Assembly (NCBI GenBank): GCA_014607495.2
Contig: CP053160.1
Span: forward strand, 8,742,001 to 8,806,000
Reading direction: 5' to 3'
DNA length: 64,000 nt
Source: Carposina sasakii
Taxonomy: Eukaryota; Arthropoda; Insecta; Lepidoptera; Carposinidae
Shown: one piece after another, positions 52,501 through 61,241 of the stretch
How positions within the stretch are numbered: the first letter of the stretch is position 1
Layout: the number at the start of each line of letters is the position of its first letter
Position numbers and translations under genes: made by a program
Notes under the pieces: generated by a model
What the model was told of the DNA's origin: nothing
What the model saw: the letters and a program-made list of their open reading frames with translations, nothing else
The model's database searches: none

Positions 52501-55500
52501 GGCACTCACAAGGCAGTGAACCTCTCCATGGACGCGTGGAAGTCCCTCCGGTGGATGGCGCGGCGCAGCATGTGCAGCGGGTCGTAGTAGCGCTCCCACA
52601 CCAGCGGCTTGGGCACGAACAGGCCTTGCTCCAGGTTCTCCGAGCCTTTGGGCGGCGCCCGGTAGGTTGACAACTGGAATATACGGGCATGTCGTTAACA
52701 CTACTATACATACATGAATGAGACAAGGCACCGGAATTATCATGCCCGATACAATGGTGGCCATTAAATAAAATTGAATTGAGACAAGGCAAATGGCACT
52801 GTTTCTGTTTCCTACTTGCTATTTCTTCTTTCAAGCAAACATAGTGTAACTAAATTCATACTTTAAACTGATATAAGATTTTTGCAATATGTAAGCTTGT
52901 TTTGTCACCTAGCTAGAGATTACTGTATATACCGAATTGTTAGGCTGTAAGTTTTCAAAATAAAATAAATGTCGAAAAAATTGCTGATAAAATGATTGCC
53001 CCCCGTCAGCTCGTCGTTACCTCCTCGAGCACGGTCTCGCAGTTCCTACAGCCCCTCACCTCCTTCGAGCACGGTCTCGCAGTTCCTACAGCCCCTCACC
53101 TCCTTGAGCACGGTCTCGCAGTTCCTACAGCCCCTCACCTCCTCGAGCACGGTCTCGCAGTTCCTACAGCCCCTCACCTCCTTGAGCACGGTCTCGCAGT
53201 TCCTACAGCCCCTCACCTCCTCGAGCACGGTCTCGCAGTTCCTACAGCCCCTCACCTCCTTGAGCACGGTCTCGCAGTTCCTACAGCCCCTCACCTCCTC
53301 GAGCACGGTCTCGCAGTTCCTACAGCCCCTCACCTCCTTGAGCACGGTCTCGCAGTTCCTACAGCCCCTCACCTCCTCGAGCACGGTCTCGCAGTTCCTA
53401 CAGCCCCTCACCTCCTTGAGCACGGTCTCGCAGTTCCTACAGCCCCTCACCTCCTTGAGCACGGTCTCGCAGTTCCTACAGCCCCTCACCTCCTTGAGCA
53501 CGGTCTCGCAGTTCCTACAGCCCCTCACCTCCTCGAGCACGGTCTCGCAGTTCCTACAGCCCCTCACCTCCTTGAGCACGGTCTCGAAGTTCCTACAGCC
53601 CCTCACCTCCTTGAGCACGGTCTCGAAGTTCCTGGTGTGCGCGTTGCCGGAGCGCTCCGGCATGAGCTCCAGCAGTTGCGAGTGCGTGCGGTCGCCGGCC
53701 GCCAGCAGCGTGCTCACCTCCAGGCGCGACTGCGTCAGCTCGTCGTTACCTGCGCCCGAACGTACATTAGTATACACTCTGTTCTGCTCCCGAATTGAGG
53801 AAGCCGGAACTACAAAATAAGAGCGCGATCGCTCGTAGAATACTGCAGGGAAATCACATAACTTCCAAGAAACAAAGCCCAAGCAAAGCAATCGCGATTA
53901 TTGATTTATCGCTTCGAGAAAACTGTCATTTCTCCATGAACAAATTAGATTTGAATTCCTTGTATAAATCATCCCTATAGCCTTTTTTTGTTTCAATGAA
54001 ATTTCGCTAATCTTCTCGCAAAACACTCAATAAAGAGGTTTGATTGTTTCGTACCGATTTAGAAATTAAGCTTAAAATTTAAAATGATTGCATTATGGTA
54101 AATATCAGATTATCTGTGATTCAAATCTATTTCGTTGATCTATTCACGTACGTAAGTATAGTAAAAAGGAACTATCTACAATGATGTTAAGACTTTATTT
54201 TTACAGCTTGATATCGTCTAATAAGGGGCAGGTTTTGAATAAGTTGTCTCAAGCTTTTATTCTCTACGAAGGAGAAAGCGAAGCTAAAGTGGGGGCAATA
54301 ATTTCCCAGTCGCCACCAGTGGACAATTGGGAATTTTCATTCCCATTTGCCCCCGGTGGTCAATCCCTGCAGGGGCAATTAGAAATATACCGGACGACAT
54401 TTTATTACCCGACTGCGCCAGAATGATAATATTACGTTTTTCAAGTGTATGTATAATTTCTTTGGCACGCTCTAGAGCCTAAGGACAACGTCAATAAATT
54501 TTTTTGACTTCCCGCTGTCCCTATGATGGGACCAAAATCATGGGGCCATCGGGAATACAGAAAATAATACGGCTTGTCGCATTTGAACTTGACAGGTAAG
54601 GGTATTATTAGATTCGTCGTATTTATGAGGTGACTCAAGGTTTCGCGTCGTCGTTGTCAGCCTATTGCAGTCCACTGCTGGACGTAGGCCTCCCCCAGTG
54701 TACGCCACATGGCTCGATCTCCCGTTTTTGCCATCCAGTCACTACCACCCGTCCTCTTTAACTCATCTGGCCGGAGGGCGCCCAACGCTACGCTTGCCGA
54801 GGCGCGGTCTCCATTCTCCAGAACCTGTTTAAGTAAATCTCGTCGTCGATTTAAGGTTTTGACACAATCGAGTTTTTTTCTTTAAGTAAATTAGATTATA
54901 CTAGGCTCACCCAAGTTGGTCCGTGAGGACACGAGTATAGCTAAGAAGGTGAGTAGACCCTCCAACATGGCCTCCTGTTCTGCTGTCTGCGCCGCCGACA
55001 TCGGTGTCATATTTAACAGCTCCCGGCACCCAAACCTATGCAATTAGATAAACATACAAACATACATATAGACACGCCTATTATCCCCCAAAGAGGCAGA
55101 AGAGTGCAAATTACAAACCCACTTTAATTTCACCAATTACCCTATTAAGGCCCGCGTGGTAAGGGGTGGCCTACCGCCGCGTTTCGGGCACAAATACAAC
55201 TATCTAGCTACCGCGATACCGGTACCGGTCAGATGTTAATGATCAGTAATAAGTGGCTAGCTCATCGTCTGAGAGAACTCTTACGACATGCACGGGAGGA
55301 TATGCAGCTGATGTATTCTAGTGAAGCCCCGCGCATCAGTACATATAAACATTAGACAAACATAAAATTATGTTATCATATGCTACAGAGAAACAAATAT
55401 TAATAATCAGCGAAGAAGTAGGCAATACAAATATGTCCAAGGACAATAATAGAACACAAGCAGATACAAGACTTTTGCTGATTAATAATTTATACAGCAT

Positions 55501-56864
55501 GGTGTTTTTTGGTCGTCAACGTTCCCGAAAACTACGAAATCTCCTCATCATCATGATAAGCATACCTTAACGTTCCCAAGATATTAGGGTCCAAAGTTGA
55601 GTAAATAGACTGCGTTTTTCTGCATAAATGCATATAGACGTGCGGAGAATATACTAAGTAAATAGCTGGCGAATTTTAATGGAATTTTATTGTAACGGGT
55701 ACCTAATGCTAGAATATTGGGTAAACGTACTACTCGTATTACGAAAACTGTTTATTGTAGGTCCCCTAGGAATAACCAAACTTAGGTATATTCATATTTT
55801 CTAGCTTTACCCTTACCATGATGGTGTTCTGAAAGTTCTAAATTCATTTATAGGAAACAGTAGGTAGCACTGCGGTCGAGTTTCTGCAAGTGACGCTGCT
55901 GACGCGACAGTACTAGGAAATATTACCTTCTTATTGACGATGTTTAATTTAAGGTCACAGAACAATAATAAAAGATTATTGCACATGACGCTCTCGTGTA
56001 AGCAAAACGTAGATATACCTACGAGTGGGCAAACATACAAACTTACAAAAAGCGGCGGTAGGCTGATTTCAGGCTGGACCACACCTGTTAACACGGATTC
56101 ATGTTTTCTGGGGACCTATGTCTGTCGCTTAAAAATTCTGTGAGAGCCTAAATGGACTTAGGGGCAATTTTTCCAATGATCAGATAGCATATCTAAAGGA
56201 CAAATTCGATGCTGTCCTGATTAGGTTTTGGAGAAAAACATCAACTTTATCCTTCAGATGCTTCAGTCCTAATGCTTTGTAATTTATCTTTACCTTGACT
56301 GCATAACAATTTTTTTTTTCTTACACACTAAAAAATTGTCCCACACTCCTAACTGGTAATGCAACGGTATATAAATTTGTAGAAAATCCTCGGAAACAAA
56401 CATGATATTCATCATATCAATGTTTGCATCGAACCCAGGAATGGCGTCGTCAGCATAATCGGCCGTCAATATGGTCGATTCTGCTGACAATCACACTTAA
56501 ACGTAAACTTAAAATTAGGCAGGTCTATTCCTCTTCATTCTTTACATAAATTGGCGGCGACAGAAAGGAACAGGTAAGACTAATCTTAAATTTAGGTTTA
56601 AGTATGACCGTTAGAATCGACCATAATACGAGTATGTGTTTACCAATTGAAATTCTCTAGGGAAACAAAACATGGCACTCACATATCAATGCACATGTTG
56701 AGAAACTGGTCCTGAGGCAGGTGCGCGGCGCAGATCTGCAGCAGGTAGATGTCCATGTCCACCATCGAGTTGCAGAAGTTCGCCTGGATGTACGTCATCG
56801 CCTGCCCTTTGATCTGCAGCCCGTTGCGCACCCACACGCCCGCCAGGATCTCGTAGAATAGACT
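40454..56864 (-). CDS. Ubr3: UBR3-type E3 ubiquitin-protein ligase, C-terminal 26 exons
   Basis: Exons (written low-high): 40454-40571, 40683-40822, 40920-41137, 41405-41501, 41589-41734, 42454-42698, 42803-42943, 43235-43348, 43654-43874, 44268-44450, 44600-44719, 44936-45094, 45307-45529, 45896-46031, 46551-46695, 47285-47370, 47813-47921, 49576-49650, 51023-51120, 51455-51623, 51768-51910, 52035-52156, 52510-52673, 53607-53749, 54911-55035, 56683-56864. Phases agree throughout except in two exons with single-base frameshifts. About 1270 residues are encoded. Diagnostic pieces: [42 protein letters not shown], the RING parts CVIC / CGHHLHLNC / CPVC, and the C-terminus [15 protein letters not shown]...RGKPLYL. 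These match UBR3 more than UBR1/2. UBR3 ubiquitinates protein substrates in the cytoplasm. The N-terminal part with the UBR box lies beyond 64000 or in an undetected exon. Confidence 0.92.
40603..40680. repeat. Two-copy 36-bp duplication beside a UBR3 donor
   Basis: Two units starting GCTGAGTACGTTGACGTC and ending GTGCTCGCTC, followed by a partial third (GCCGGGTACGT) that contains the real donor of exon 40683-40822. One base differs between the two full units. Confidence 0.75.
40920..41137 (-). CDS. Ubr3: UBR3 exon with apparent 1-base deletion
   Basis: It begins at phase 0 and encodes [16 protein letters not shown], then [16 protein letters not shown], a cysteine-rich zinc-binding segment of the UBR C-terminal domain. 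Just after the CC pair the frame that fits the family changes: AEAVQ at the exon end is in another frame and is what joins in phase to [12 protein letters not shown] of the next exon. The exon is 218 nt where 219 would restore phase. The missing base lies near 40945-40950. Confidence 0.8.
41938..42470. repeat. 33-bp GC-rich array anchored on a UBR3 donor
   Basis: About 16 copies of the donor text (minus GAGGGACAG|GTGTGCGGG) at a usual spacing of 33 bp, with several indel-bearing units between 42020 and 42260. The highest-coordinate copy (42454) is the true exon end; the rest lie in the following intron. The two outermost units share GACGTGCCGGCGCTGGAG while inner ones read GCCGGGCTGGAG. The sense frame encodes an 11-residue [11 protein letters not shown] repeat. 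Confidence 0.9.
42454..42698 (-). CDS. Ubr3: UBR3 exon ending in the 33-bp array
   Basis: It encodes [20 protein letters not shown] and an alanine/arginine-rich stretch, ending [10 protein letters not shown]. The last 8 codons are the first array unit. It enters with two bases after a phase 1 exon and leaves at phase 0. Confidence 0.85.
43436..43680. repeat. Decayed three-unit duplication of exon end plus donor
   Basis: GCTCACC(A/G)ATGCACTCGTTGCG is present at 43474-43497 and at the real exon end 43648-43671; a degenerate copy GCTCGCCAAGGCACTC is at 43568-43583. Each is preceded by a similar AACCCT...GAGCAGGATGGG-type block, giving units of about 90 bp. Confidence 0.7.
43654..43874 (-). CDS. 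Ubr3: UBR3 exon with apparent 1-base insertion
   Basis: It starts [16 protein letters not shown] and reads to AAIFTFVAS. After this the family-like sequence ([16 protein letters not shown] ... PRNECI) is in a different frame. The exon is 221 nt, but phase 0 to phase 1 requires 220, so one extra base is present, most simply in the GG at 43750-43751. [12 protein letters not shown] is a UBR3 hallmark. Confidence 0.82.
43988..44118. repeat. Duplicate of an acceptor and exon start
   Basis: This resembles 43828-43940 (exon start, acceptor and upstream intron), including TCCTCCATCGCTTCGCCCA versus TCTTCCATCGCTTTGCCCA and GGCGGCTGTAGG, then ATCATGATGC and GGAAA(A)T(T)GCAAG. It sits about 160 bp further upstream in transcription and contains a decoy acceptor and partial exon. 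Confidence 0.7.
44268..44450 (-). CDS. Ubr3: UBR3 exon: second half of RING
   Basis: It encodes [20 protein letters not shown], then ANSVLPLAP and a proline/alanine-rich insert. The CPVC pair supplies the last zinc ligands of the RING-type domain that recruits the E2 enzyme. Phase 0 at both ends. Confidence 0.92.
44600..44719 (-). CDS. Ubr3: UBR3 exon: central RING histidines
   Basis: It encodes [20 protein letters not shown], then [20 protein letters not shown]. The C-G-H-H-x-H-x-x-C cluster supplies the central zinc ligands. 120 nt, phase 0 at both ends. Confidence 0.93.
45220..45382. repeat. Exon-internal segment duplicated into the intron
   Basis: A 37-bp sequence starting GGTGGGCGCCGTGGTGTTGC is present at 45346-45382, inside the exon encoding [11 protein letters not shown], and again unchanged at 45220-45256 in the downstream intron. 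Similarity extends for tens of bases to the higher-coordinate side. The unit is 126 bp. Confidence 0.85.
45307..45529 (-). CDS. Ubr3: UBR3 exon: start of RING
   Basis: A charged helical part ([20 protein letters not shown]) precedes [20 protein letters not shown] and LVVLLQ. CVIC supplies the first RING zinc ligands. LVVLLQ joins S.SVLGH of the next exon as in UBR family members. Confidence 0.92.
46978..47125. repeat. Dispersed repeat family F
   Basis: GCGGACCTGACAGACGTTGT, CCTGTCCCACGGCTTAAATA, then CAATCTGGACCATTATAAAA and AATTGTGAATCTAAACC. An inverted copy, interrupted by a SINE, is at 57120-57395. It lies in a UBR3 intron. Confidence 0.65.
47371..47465. repeat. Imperfect two-copy duplication next to an acceptor
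   Basis: GACACACAAACCAGGGGGC...ACTAACTAAA and GACACACAGAGCAAGGGGGC...GCTAACTAAA are about 58 bp apart, immediately upstream (in transcription) of exon 47285-47370. Confidence 0.6.
48700..48810 (-). repeat. Family B repeat fragment
   Basis: GGCAGATCCGAGGGTCAGCG and GGGATAGGGCCCGGTGGCGG in minus orientation. It lies in the UBR3 intron 47922-49575, which otherwise holds only AT-rich sequence. Confidence 0.6.
49257..49437 (-). repeat. Family B repeat
   Basis: Starts CTTGCATGCTAGGTGCTAGG and contains AGGGCCCGGTGGTGGGCACA and CCCATAGTGAATGTTTGAAC. It is the longest minus copy and is in a UBR3 intron. Confidence 0.65.
50229..51115. repeat. 105-bp GC-rich array anchored on a UBR3 donor
   Basis: Eight donors (plus CACGCACCTGTAG at 50281, 50386, 50491, 50596, 50701, 50806, 50911 and 51016) are spaced exactly 105 bp. 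On the minus strand each unit is 78 nt of exon-like coding text ending GCGCTACAG and a 27-nt spacer that starts GTGCGTGTCC and ends GTGGCAG. The unit at 51023-51100 is in the real exon. Units are virtually identical. The sense frame stays open through all copies. Confidence 0.93.
51023..51120 (-). CDS. Ubr3: UBR3 exon ending in the 105-bp array
   Basis: It encodes [20 protein letters not shown] then [12 protein letters not shown]. The acceptor is TGATGTTCATAG. It enters with two bases and leaves at phase 0 into [13 protein letters not shown] of the next exon. Ordinarily a short, variable acidic linker region of UBR3. Confidence 0.8.
52457..52484. repeat. Intronic copy of an exon-internal segment
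   Basis: TTGGGCACGAACAGGCCTTG followed by CTGCAGGTT is nearly identical (one change) to 52609-52636 inside exon 52510-52673, 152 bp away. The copy lies in the intron just after that exon's donor. Confidence 0.8.
52510..52673 (-). CDS. Ubr3: UBR3 exon [14 protein letters not shown]
   Basis: It encodes [40 protein letters not shown] and [14 protein letters not shown]. This is one of the best conserved UBR3 segments. The donor is TT|GTGAGT. Confidence 0.92.
53006..53640. repeat. 39-bp array anchored on a UBR3 donor, with 78-bp dimer order
   Basis: About 15 units of 39 bp. On the minus strand each has 25 nt of exon-like text (GAACTGCGAGACCGTGCTC then AAGGAG or GAGGAG) and the 14-nt spacer GTGAGGGGCTGTAG. 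AAG and GAG versions alternate over most of the array, giving a 78-bp higher-order repeat. The highest copy is the true exon end at 53607. At the low end the array is followed by a copy (53006-53023) of the first 18 bases of the same exon's acceptor edge (53735-53752). Confidence 0.93.
53607..53749 (-). CDS. Ubr3: UBR3 exon ending in the 39-bp array
   Basis: It encodes [40 protein letters not shown] and FETVLKE. DRTHS.LL.L.PE is a UBR3 signature. The donor is AAGGAG|GTGAGG and phase 0 follows. Confidence 0.9.
54655..54730 (+). repeat. Family A repeat fragment
   Basis: GTCAGCCTATTGCAGTCCAC and GCTGGACGTAGGCCTCCCCC, then divergent. It lies in the UBR3 intron between 53749 and 54911. Nearby 54280-54400 holds a GGGGGCAA / TTGCCCCC inverted repeat. 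Confidence 0.65.
55060..55350 (+). repeat. Dispersed repeat family G
   Basis: TATTATCCCCCAAAGAGGCA, CCTACCGCCGCGTTTCGGGC, then GCAGCTGATGTATTCTAGTG and AAGCCCCGCGCATCAG. Related segments occur at 61240-61380, 61700-61750 (inverted), 19150-19190 and 15600-15640. Confidence 0.55.
55488..55640. repeat. Family D repeat, inverted relative to 31271-31437
   Basis: GGTCGTCAACGTTCCCGAAA, GTTCCCAAGATATTAGGGTC and CTGCGTTTTTCTGCATAAAT are reverse complements of the other copy, with a small internal difference (an ATC-like insertion). Confidence 0.65.
56300..56470 (-). mobile_element. Damaged tRNA-type SINE
   Basis: It retains GCAACGGTATATAAAT, AATGTTTGCA and ATCGGCCGTCA of the family at 995-1233, but several internal deletions remove part of the B box (ATCGAACCCAGGA). 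Confidence 0.65.
56683..56864 (-). CDS. Ubr3: Most upstream UBR3 exon in the window
   Basis: It encodes [40 protein letters not shown] and [20 protein letters not shown]. Acceptor TATCTTTCAG, phase 0; donor AT|GTGAGT, phase 2. The preceding exon must lie at higher coordinates, but no candidate was found up to 64000. Confidence 0.88.
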
Positions 56865-57119
56865 CTGAAAGATAACATTCATTAACTATAATGTTGCTTA
56901 CTGTGTGTTATGTTATTATTATGTATAATATATACCAACTAATATGATAAATACGACAATAAGTGTGTTTGTTAGCTCTCTTCGCTTTATTTATTCAACC
57001 AATCTTCTTGATATCTTGCATACGAGTACGTAAAAGGACATAGGTTACATTCTGCAGCCCACGCGGACGAAGTCGCGGGCAACAGCTAGTTGTGTCGAAT
57101 ATTCAAAAGTATACTTTAG

Positions 57120-57395
57120 TTTCAGTTACGCCCGGTGTATGGTTGTTATATCTCGGAAATGTTTAGATTCACAATTCGGTTAACAAGATAATGTTTTATA
57201 AAATTATTAATAAAGAAATGGAAAAAATTCCTCACCCGGGTGGGAATCGAACCCACGACCTCTGCATTCCGCGTGTCAGTGCTCTAACCACTAATATAAA
57301 GATAATGTTTTTATAACGGTCCAGATTGTTACAGCTTATTTCAGAAAGTTTGTATTTAAGGCGTGGGACAGGACAACGTTTGTAGGGTCCGCTAG
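57120..57395 (-). repeat. Family F repeat interrupted by a SINE
   Basis: Inverted copy of 46978-47125. AGATAATGTTTT(T)AT is duplicated at about 57188-57203 and 57299-57314, on either side of the inserted tRNA-headed SINE. Confidence 0.7.
57204..57298 (-). mobile_element. Short tRNA-headed SINE with target-site duplication
   Basis: The minus strand reads TAGTGGTTAGAGCACTGACA, then GTCGTGGGTTCGATTCCCAC and CCGGGTGAG, then an AT-rich tail. The D-arm and T-arm are intact, but the anticodon stem does not pair cleanly and there is no paired acceptor stem, so a functional tRNA is unlikely. Confidence 0.65.
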
Positions 57396-58393
57396 TAATA
57401 CTATAAAGCTTCTAAGGAATTCCCACGAAAACGGAAAAAAATGCAAATAAATAGTTTGTTGCGATGTAGGCTCGCTCCTGATTTCCCATCCCAAGATAAA
57501 TTCGTGGTCTCTGCAGGTAAAAATGGCTTCTATCCAAATTTAAAGATCAAGGTGCGTTTGGTCATGAATTCATGATATACCGATTACTGTACACAAATCA
57601 TCATTCAATTTTATAGTTTAGGTAAACCAAAGAGAGTGCTATTAAAAATGTAACGGATTTGTTACAAGTAACTAATGGATATGTATTGTCATAGACATAT
57701 AAGTGCACTAATAATACTAGTCTTTACGAACTACTAAGAATTCCAAAAAAAACATCAAACCTGTCACCAGTTTATGACCAGGCCTAAATGTATTTCCATA
57801 AATATAAAAACCGTCACAAGTGGCGGGCAAGTGCAACAAAAAGGTTTTGTTTGTTTGTTGTAGTGAGGGTGCGGCTAGACGCGTGGGGAGGGTTCGCGTG
57901 TAATATAATGAAGCAGTGTTGCCACGTTCTAATAGATTACTTAAATATTAGGAAAATGCCGAGAATTTCGGAAACCTTTTACAAGTGACATCAATTTATC
58001 TAAACTACAGAAAATATAATTTATTTGATGTTCTTCCAATTTCCAAATTTAATTAATTAATAAATATTATAGAAATGTGTTATCTAACAAACCTCACAGG
58101 GAACGACTCGTGATTAATTTACATTACTTAAGCCATATTGCAAAGAGAAGTAACTACAAACGTGATACCAGTCAAACCGGTCATAGTCGTACGTCACACG
58201 CCATATTCAACAACATCGCAAAATAAAATCTGAAACGTATTTGTTCAACCAACGTCACCAGCGCGCTCTAAATTCCCAAGAAAATGTGTAACCAAAAAGT
58301 AACCGAACAGCTGTGTGGGTAAAATGAAAGTTAGCAGCTTGCCACCCAGCGACCTCGAGTCAGTAGCGCGGCAGTGGTGTCGCGGCCTCCGTC

Positions 58394-58954
58394 ATGTCCG
58401 TTATACGCGTGCTCCTCGTGGTTTCGGCGCTAACCGGGACGAACGCGATTATAGATGAGGCATTAGACGTCATCATGCTGGGAAAGGAAATCGGCGTGGA
58501 GGTCCTCAACTCCTGGGACGTGTTAGGCAAGCATTTGAACTCCTCCGGCGGGGTCGAGCTTCCGGTGGTGCACCGGCGGGAAAGGCTGATTTTAGCGCGG
58601 CTATCGCACGTCACAGACTCGATCCGTAAATTGGAGATGAACATGAAGAATTTAGAAGCCGTCTCGTTGCTGTTGTCGAAGCACGCAGGAAGGTCGGCGC
58701 GGGTGGAGCTGAAACTGCACGAGTTGGCCGACTTGTTGAGTCGGGTGGCGTATGCCGACCGCCGTATGCGGGAGTATATGGGCATTCAACAAGACTTGGA
58801 GAGGAGCACGCTGGAGGGCTTCGCACAGTGGTGCGTCTCGCATGAATCAGGGGGGCTTCCAGGGCTGTTGGAAAGAGTGCACGCCCTGATAGTACCGGAA
58901 CACGGCAACCTGCTAGGAACCGGATTGCTGCAGCTAGTTGTGGATGACATGCAG
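58394..58954 (+). CDS. First coding exon of an unrecognised secreted protein
   Basis: ATG at 58394, then 187 codons to a donor (GACATGCAG|GTTTGT) in phase 0; the frame closes soon after in the intron. The first ~18 residues (MSVIRVLLVVSALTGTNA) form a signal peptide. The mature part is helical and rich in leucine and charged residues (LGKEIGVEVLNSWDVLGKHL; LARLSHVTDSIRKLEMNMKN), with a single cysteine in FAQWCVSHE. Codon use and GC content are coding-like. Similar insect secreted proteins of unknown function exist to my recollection, but I cannot name a family. The remaining exons are not visible in the next 5 kb. It is on the strand opposite to UBR3 and may lie within a long UBR3 intron. Confidence 0.7.
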
Positions 58955-60056
58955 GTTTGTTTATTTTTTTAGGCATATACAAGAGTACTAGATAAACTGA
59001 TGGTATTTCCGCTGGAGCACATTCTTGGATTGGCCCGGATGGATACCGTAAACATTTTGCTTTCGTTTCTGCGAATTGTGGAAAAAAAAACAACGTGATT
59101 TGACACGAAACAATGCAAACAGTTTCTGAGCACACAAAGGGGCATTTATCAGCCGGGACTCGATTCTACCGCACGGGGAGAGCTTTATTAAAATGTCTCA
59201 CTTGCCATTCGATTTGCGACTTCAAGCGGTTCTAATAATGGACAAAATATGTTCGTGGCCGTTATCAAACTTCGGAGTTTACATACGAAGATATGACGAA
59301 TCATGTGAGGACATACATAGTTAATTATTCGAGGGGTGAGTTACTACAGTTCAACGCCATATGTTAACTTATATTTAGTTTGACCCAGGAGCGTTCTCTC
59401 AGGAGATGAGATAGCAACTTGTCATTGATCTTTTATGTACTCGTACATCTGACCTGACTCTACTAACTGTTTCCAAAATATTACAAAGTTGAGTGAATAG
59501 ATCCTGACTCCGGCGAAAAATAATTAATTTGTCTATAAAAAAACTATCATAAACACTAGATTTTTGGAACACGGCATAAACTTACCGTGTGTTTACATAT
59601 ATATAGGTACCTATAGATGTTAATTTTATCTCATGATTTTCGTGTGGAGCATAAAGGAGTGATTCAATGTATATGAGACAGTACATAACGGTGTAGGTAA
59701 GATGAGTCATATACGCAAGCGGGTCAAGCAACCCGGTTTGATTGATAAATCATTGTACAAGAGGATATAGCACTCGTGGACTACGTGTAATATGTCTCTG
59801 TACATTTATTATGCAAAATACAAGTAAATTATCTTCGCAAATTAGTCGACAACTGGAAGAATCAATAATAATTTTAATAACATTACATTTTTATATTTAC
59901 CGTTGTCAAGCAATATCATTTTGTTTTATACCAGGCGGGGATTTCCCGAGTCATTGTAATTTTGAAAATACTAAGTAAAAGCATAAACACTATAAATAAC
60001 GGTGGCCTATTTCAACGTTTATTTCTATGTATTATTTTTAATTTTAATGACATACA

Positions 60057-61241
60057 TACAGGGTGTAAAAAGACAACGATAATTTTTTAATACCTCGTAT
60101 TGTACAAAGAAAGGTTACGATCATTTTCTTCTATGGAACTAAACCCTGGGAAACGACAAAAAAAACTGTCATTTTATTGCAAGCAATGTATTCGTTTGAT
60201 GCGCAAAGTACAAATGTACCTACAAAACTAACATTATAAGATTTTGACATGGAATCTTTGAAAAAAAAATGTCAGTCACCGATTTCAGATGGATTTATGT
60301 AAAAAAAGCGGGTGGGGCTGTGTCGGGGCACACGGCCGTTGGTTTTAACGTGAAACGTCTATGTTAGCGAATCGCTTTTAAAGTAAAAGATTGAAATGAA
60401 AACAAGATGGACGCTGTTTTAAGTATTTTAATAAAAAAAGAACAGGTACGTAATAGAAACATAAAATACATAGCAAATGTTTATATATTTATTGTCACTT
60501 TCTGGTTATTTTAAATAGCAGCCGCCCACGACTTCGTCCGCGTGAGGGGGCGTTGTACCCGTGCGAAGCCGGGCAGGTTGTTGTATAGACTGTAGCCTTC
60601 CTTGGTAAATGGGCTATCTAACACTGAAAGAATTTTTCAAATCAGACCAGTAGTTCCTGAGATTAGCGCGTTCAAACAAACAAACAAACAAACTCTTCAG
60701 CTTTATAATATTAGTATAGATATAAATACTGTCCAAATTACACTTATTTTTGTATAAATCAATCGGTTCAAATAAACTTGACAAACACACGAAAGAATCA
60801 CCACGCTATAAAGTCGGAGTCACGAGTTACACTGAATAGAAACAAGTGTGAGCGCCGGTTTCGCACAGTTATCGCAGTATCCCTCCCCCGCCCCCCCGCT
60901 TGACCCCGACACGAACTCAATGTCATAACAGCGAGCTGACTATATAAGTGAAATATTTACACCACATTTTTGTTTCTAAGACCAATAGTTTTTTAATTAT
61001 TAAGGTACGATGATATAGACCTTTTCGTTACGGTCCAGTTTTTAAACCTGGTACCCGTATGTGTCGGCGCGATTTTAAAGACGTTTCACGTCAAAAAATG
61101 ATAATATTAATGTAACTTTGGACCTCAATATCTTGGAAACCCGTGGTTTCCCAGGGGTGCTTCCATAGAAAAAAATTATCGTGATGTTACAAAGAATATG
61201 AGGTATTAAAAGAACAAAGTTGTCTTTTTACACCCAGTATA
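60057..61241. mobile_element. Non-autonomous element with long inverted ends
   Basis: The left end TACAGGGTGTAAAAAGACAA and right end TTGTCTTTTTACACCCAGTA are inverted copies; similarity extends through TTTTTAATACCTC / GAGGTATTAAAAGA and a further block (ATCATTTTCTTCTATGGAAC versus CTTCCATAGAAAAAAATTAT). About 1.18 kb with no transposase. An RTE-like fragment (60515-60722) has inserted into it. Confidence 0.7.
60515..60722 (+). repeat. RTE-like retrotransposon 3' fragment
   Basis: GCCGCCCACGACTTCGTCCG, then ATCAGACCAGTAGTTCCTGA, GATTAGCGCGTTCAAACAAA and CTTTATAATATTAGTATAGA. Nested inside the 60057-61241 element. Confidence 0.65.

Noticed and set aside
52992..53891. Plus-strand ORFs reading [13 protein letters not shown] or [12 protein letters not shown] repeats
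   Set aside because: Shadow frames of the 39-bp array; the UBR3 exon is on the minus strand.
57230..57300. Functional tRNA gene
   Set aside because: D- and T-arm boxes are present, but acceptor and anticodon stems do not pair, and target-site duplications flank a SINE-like unit.
58611..59135. Antisense ORFs over the secreted-protein exon
   Set aside because: Shadow frames; the plus frame has a signal peptide, start codon and phase-consistent donor.
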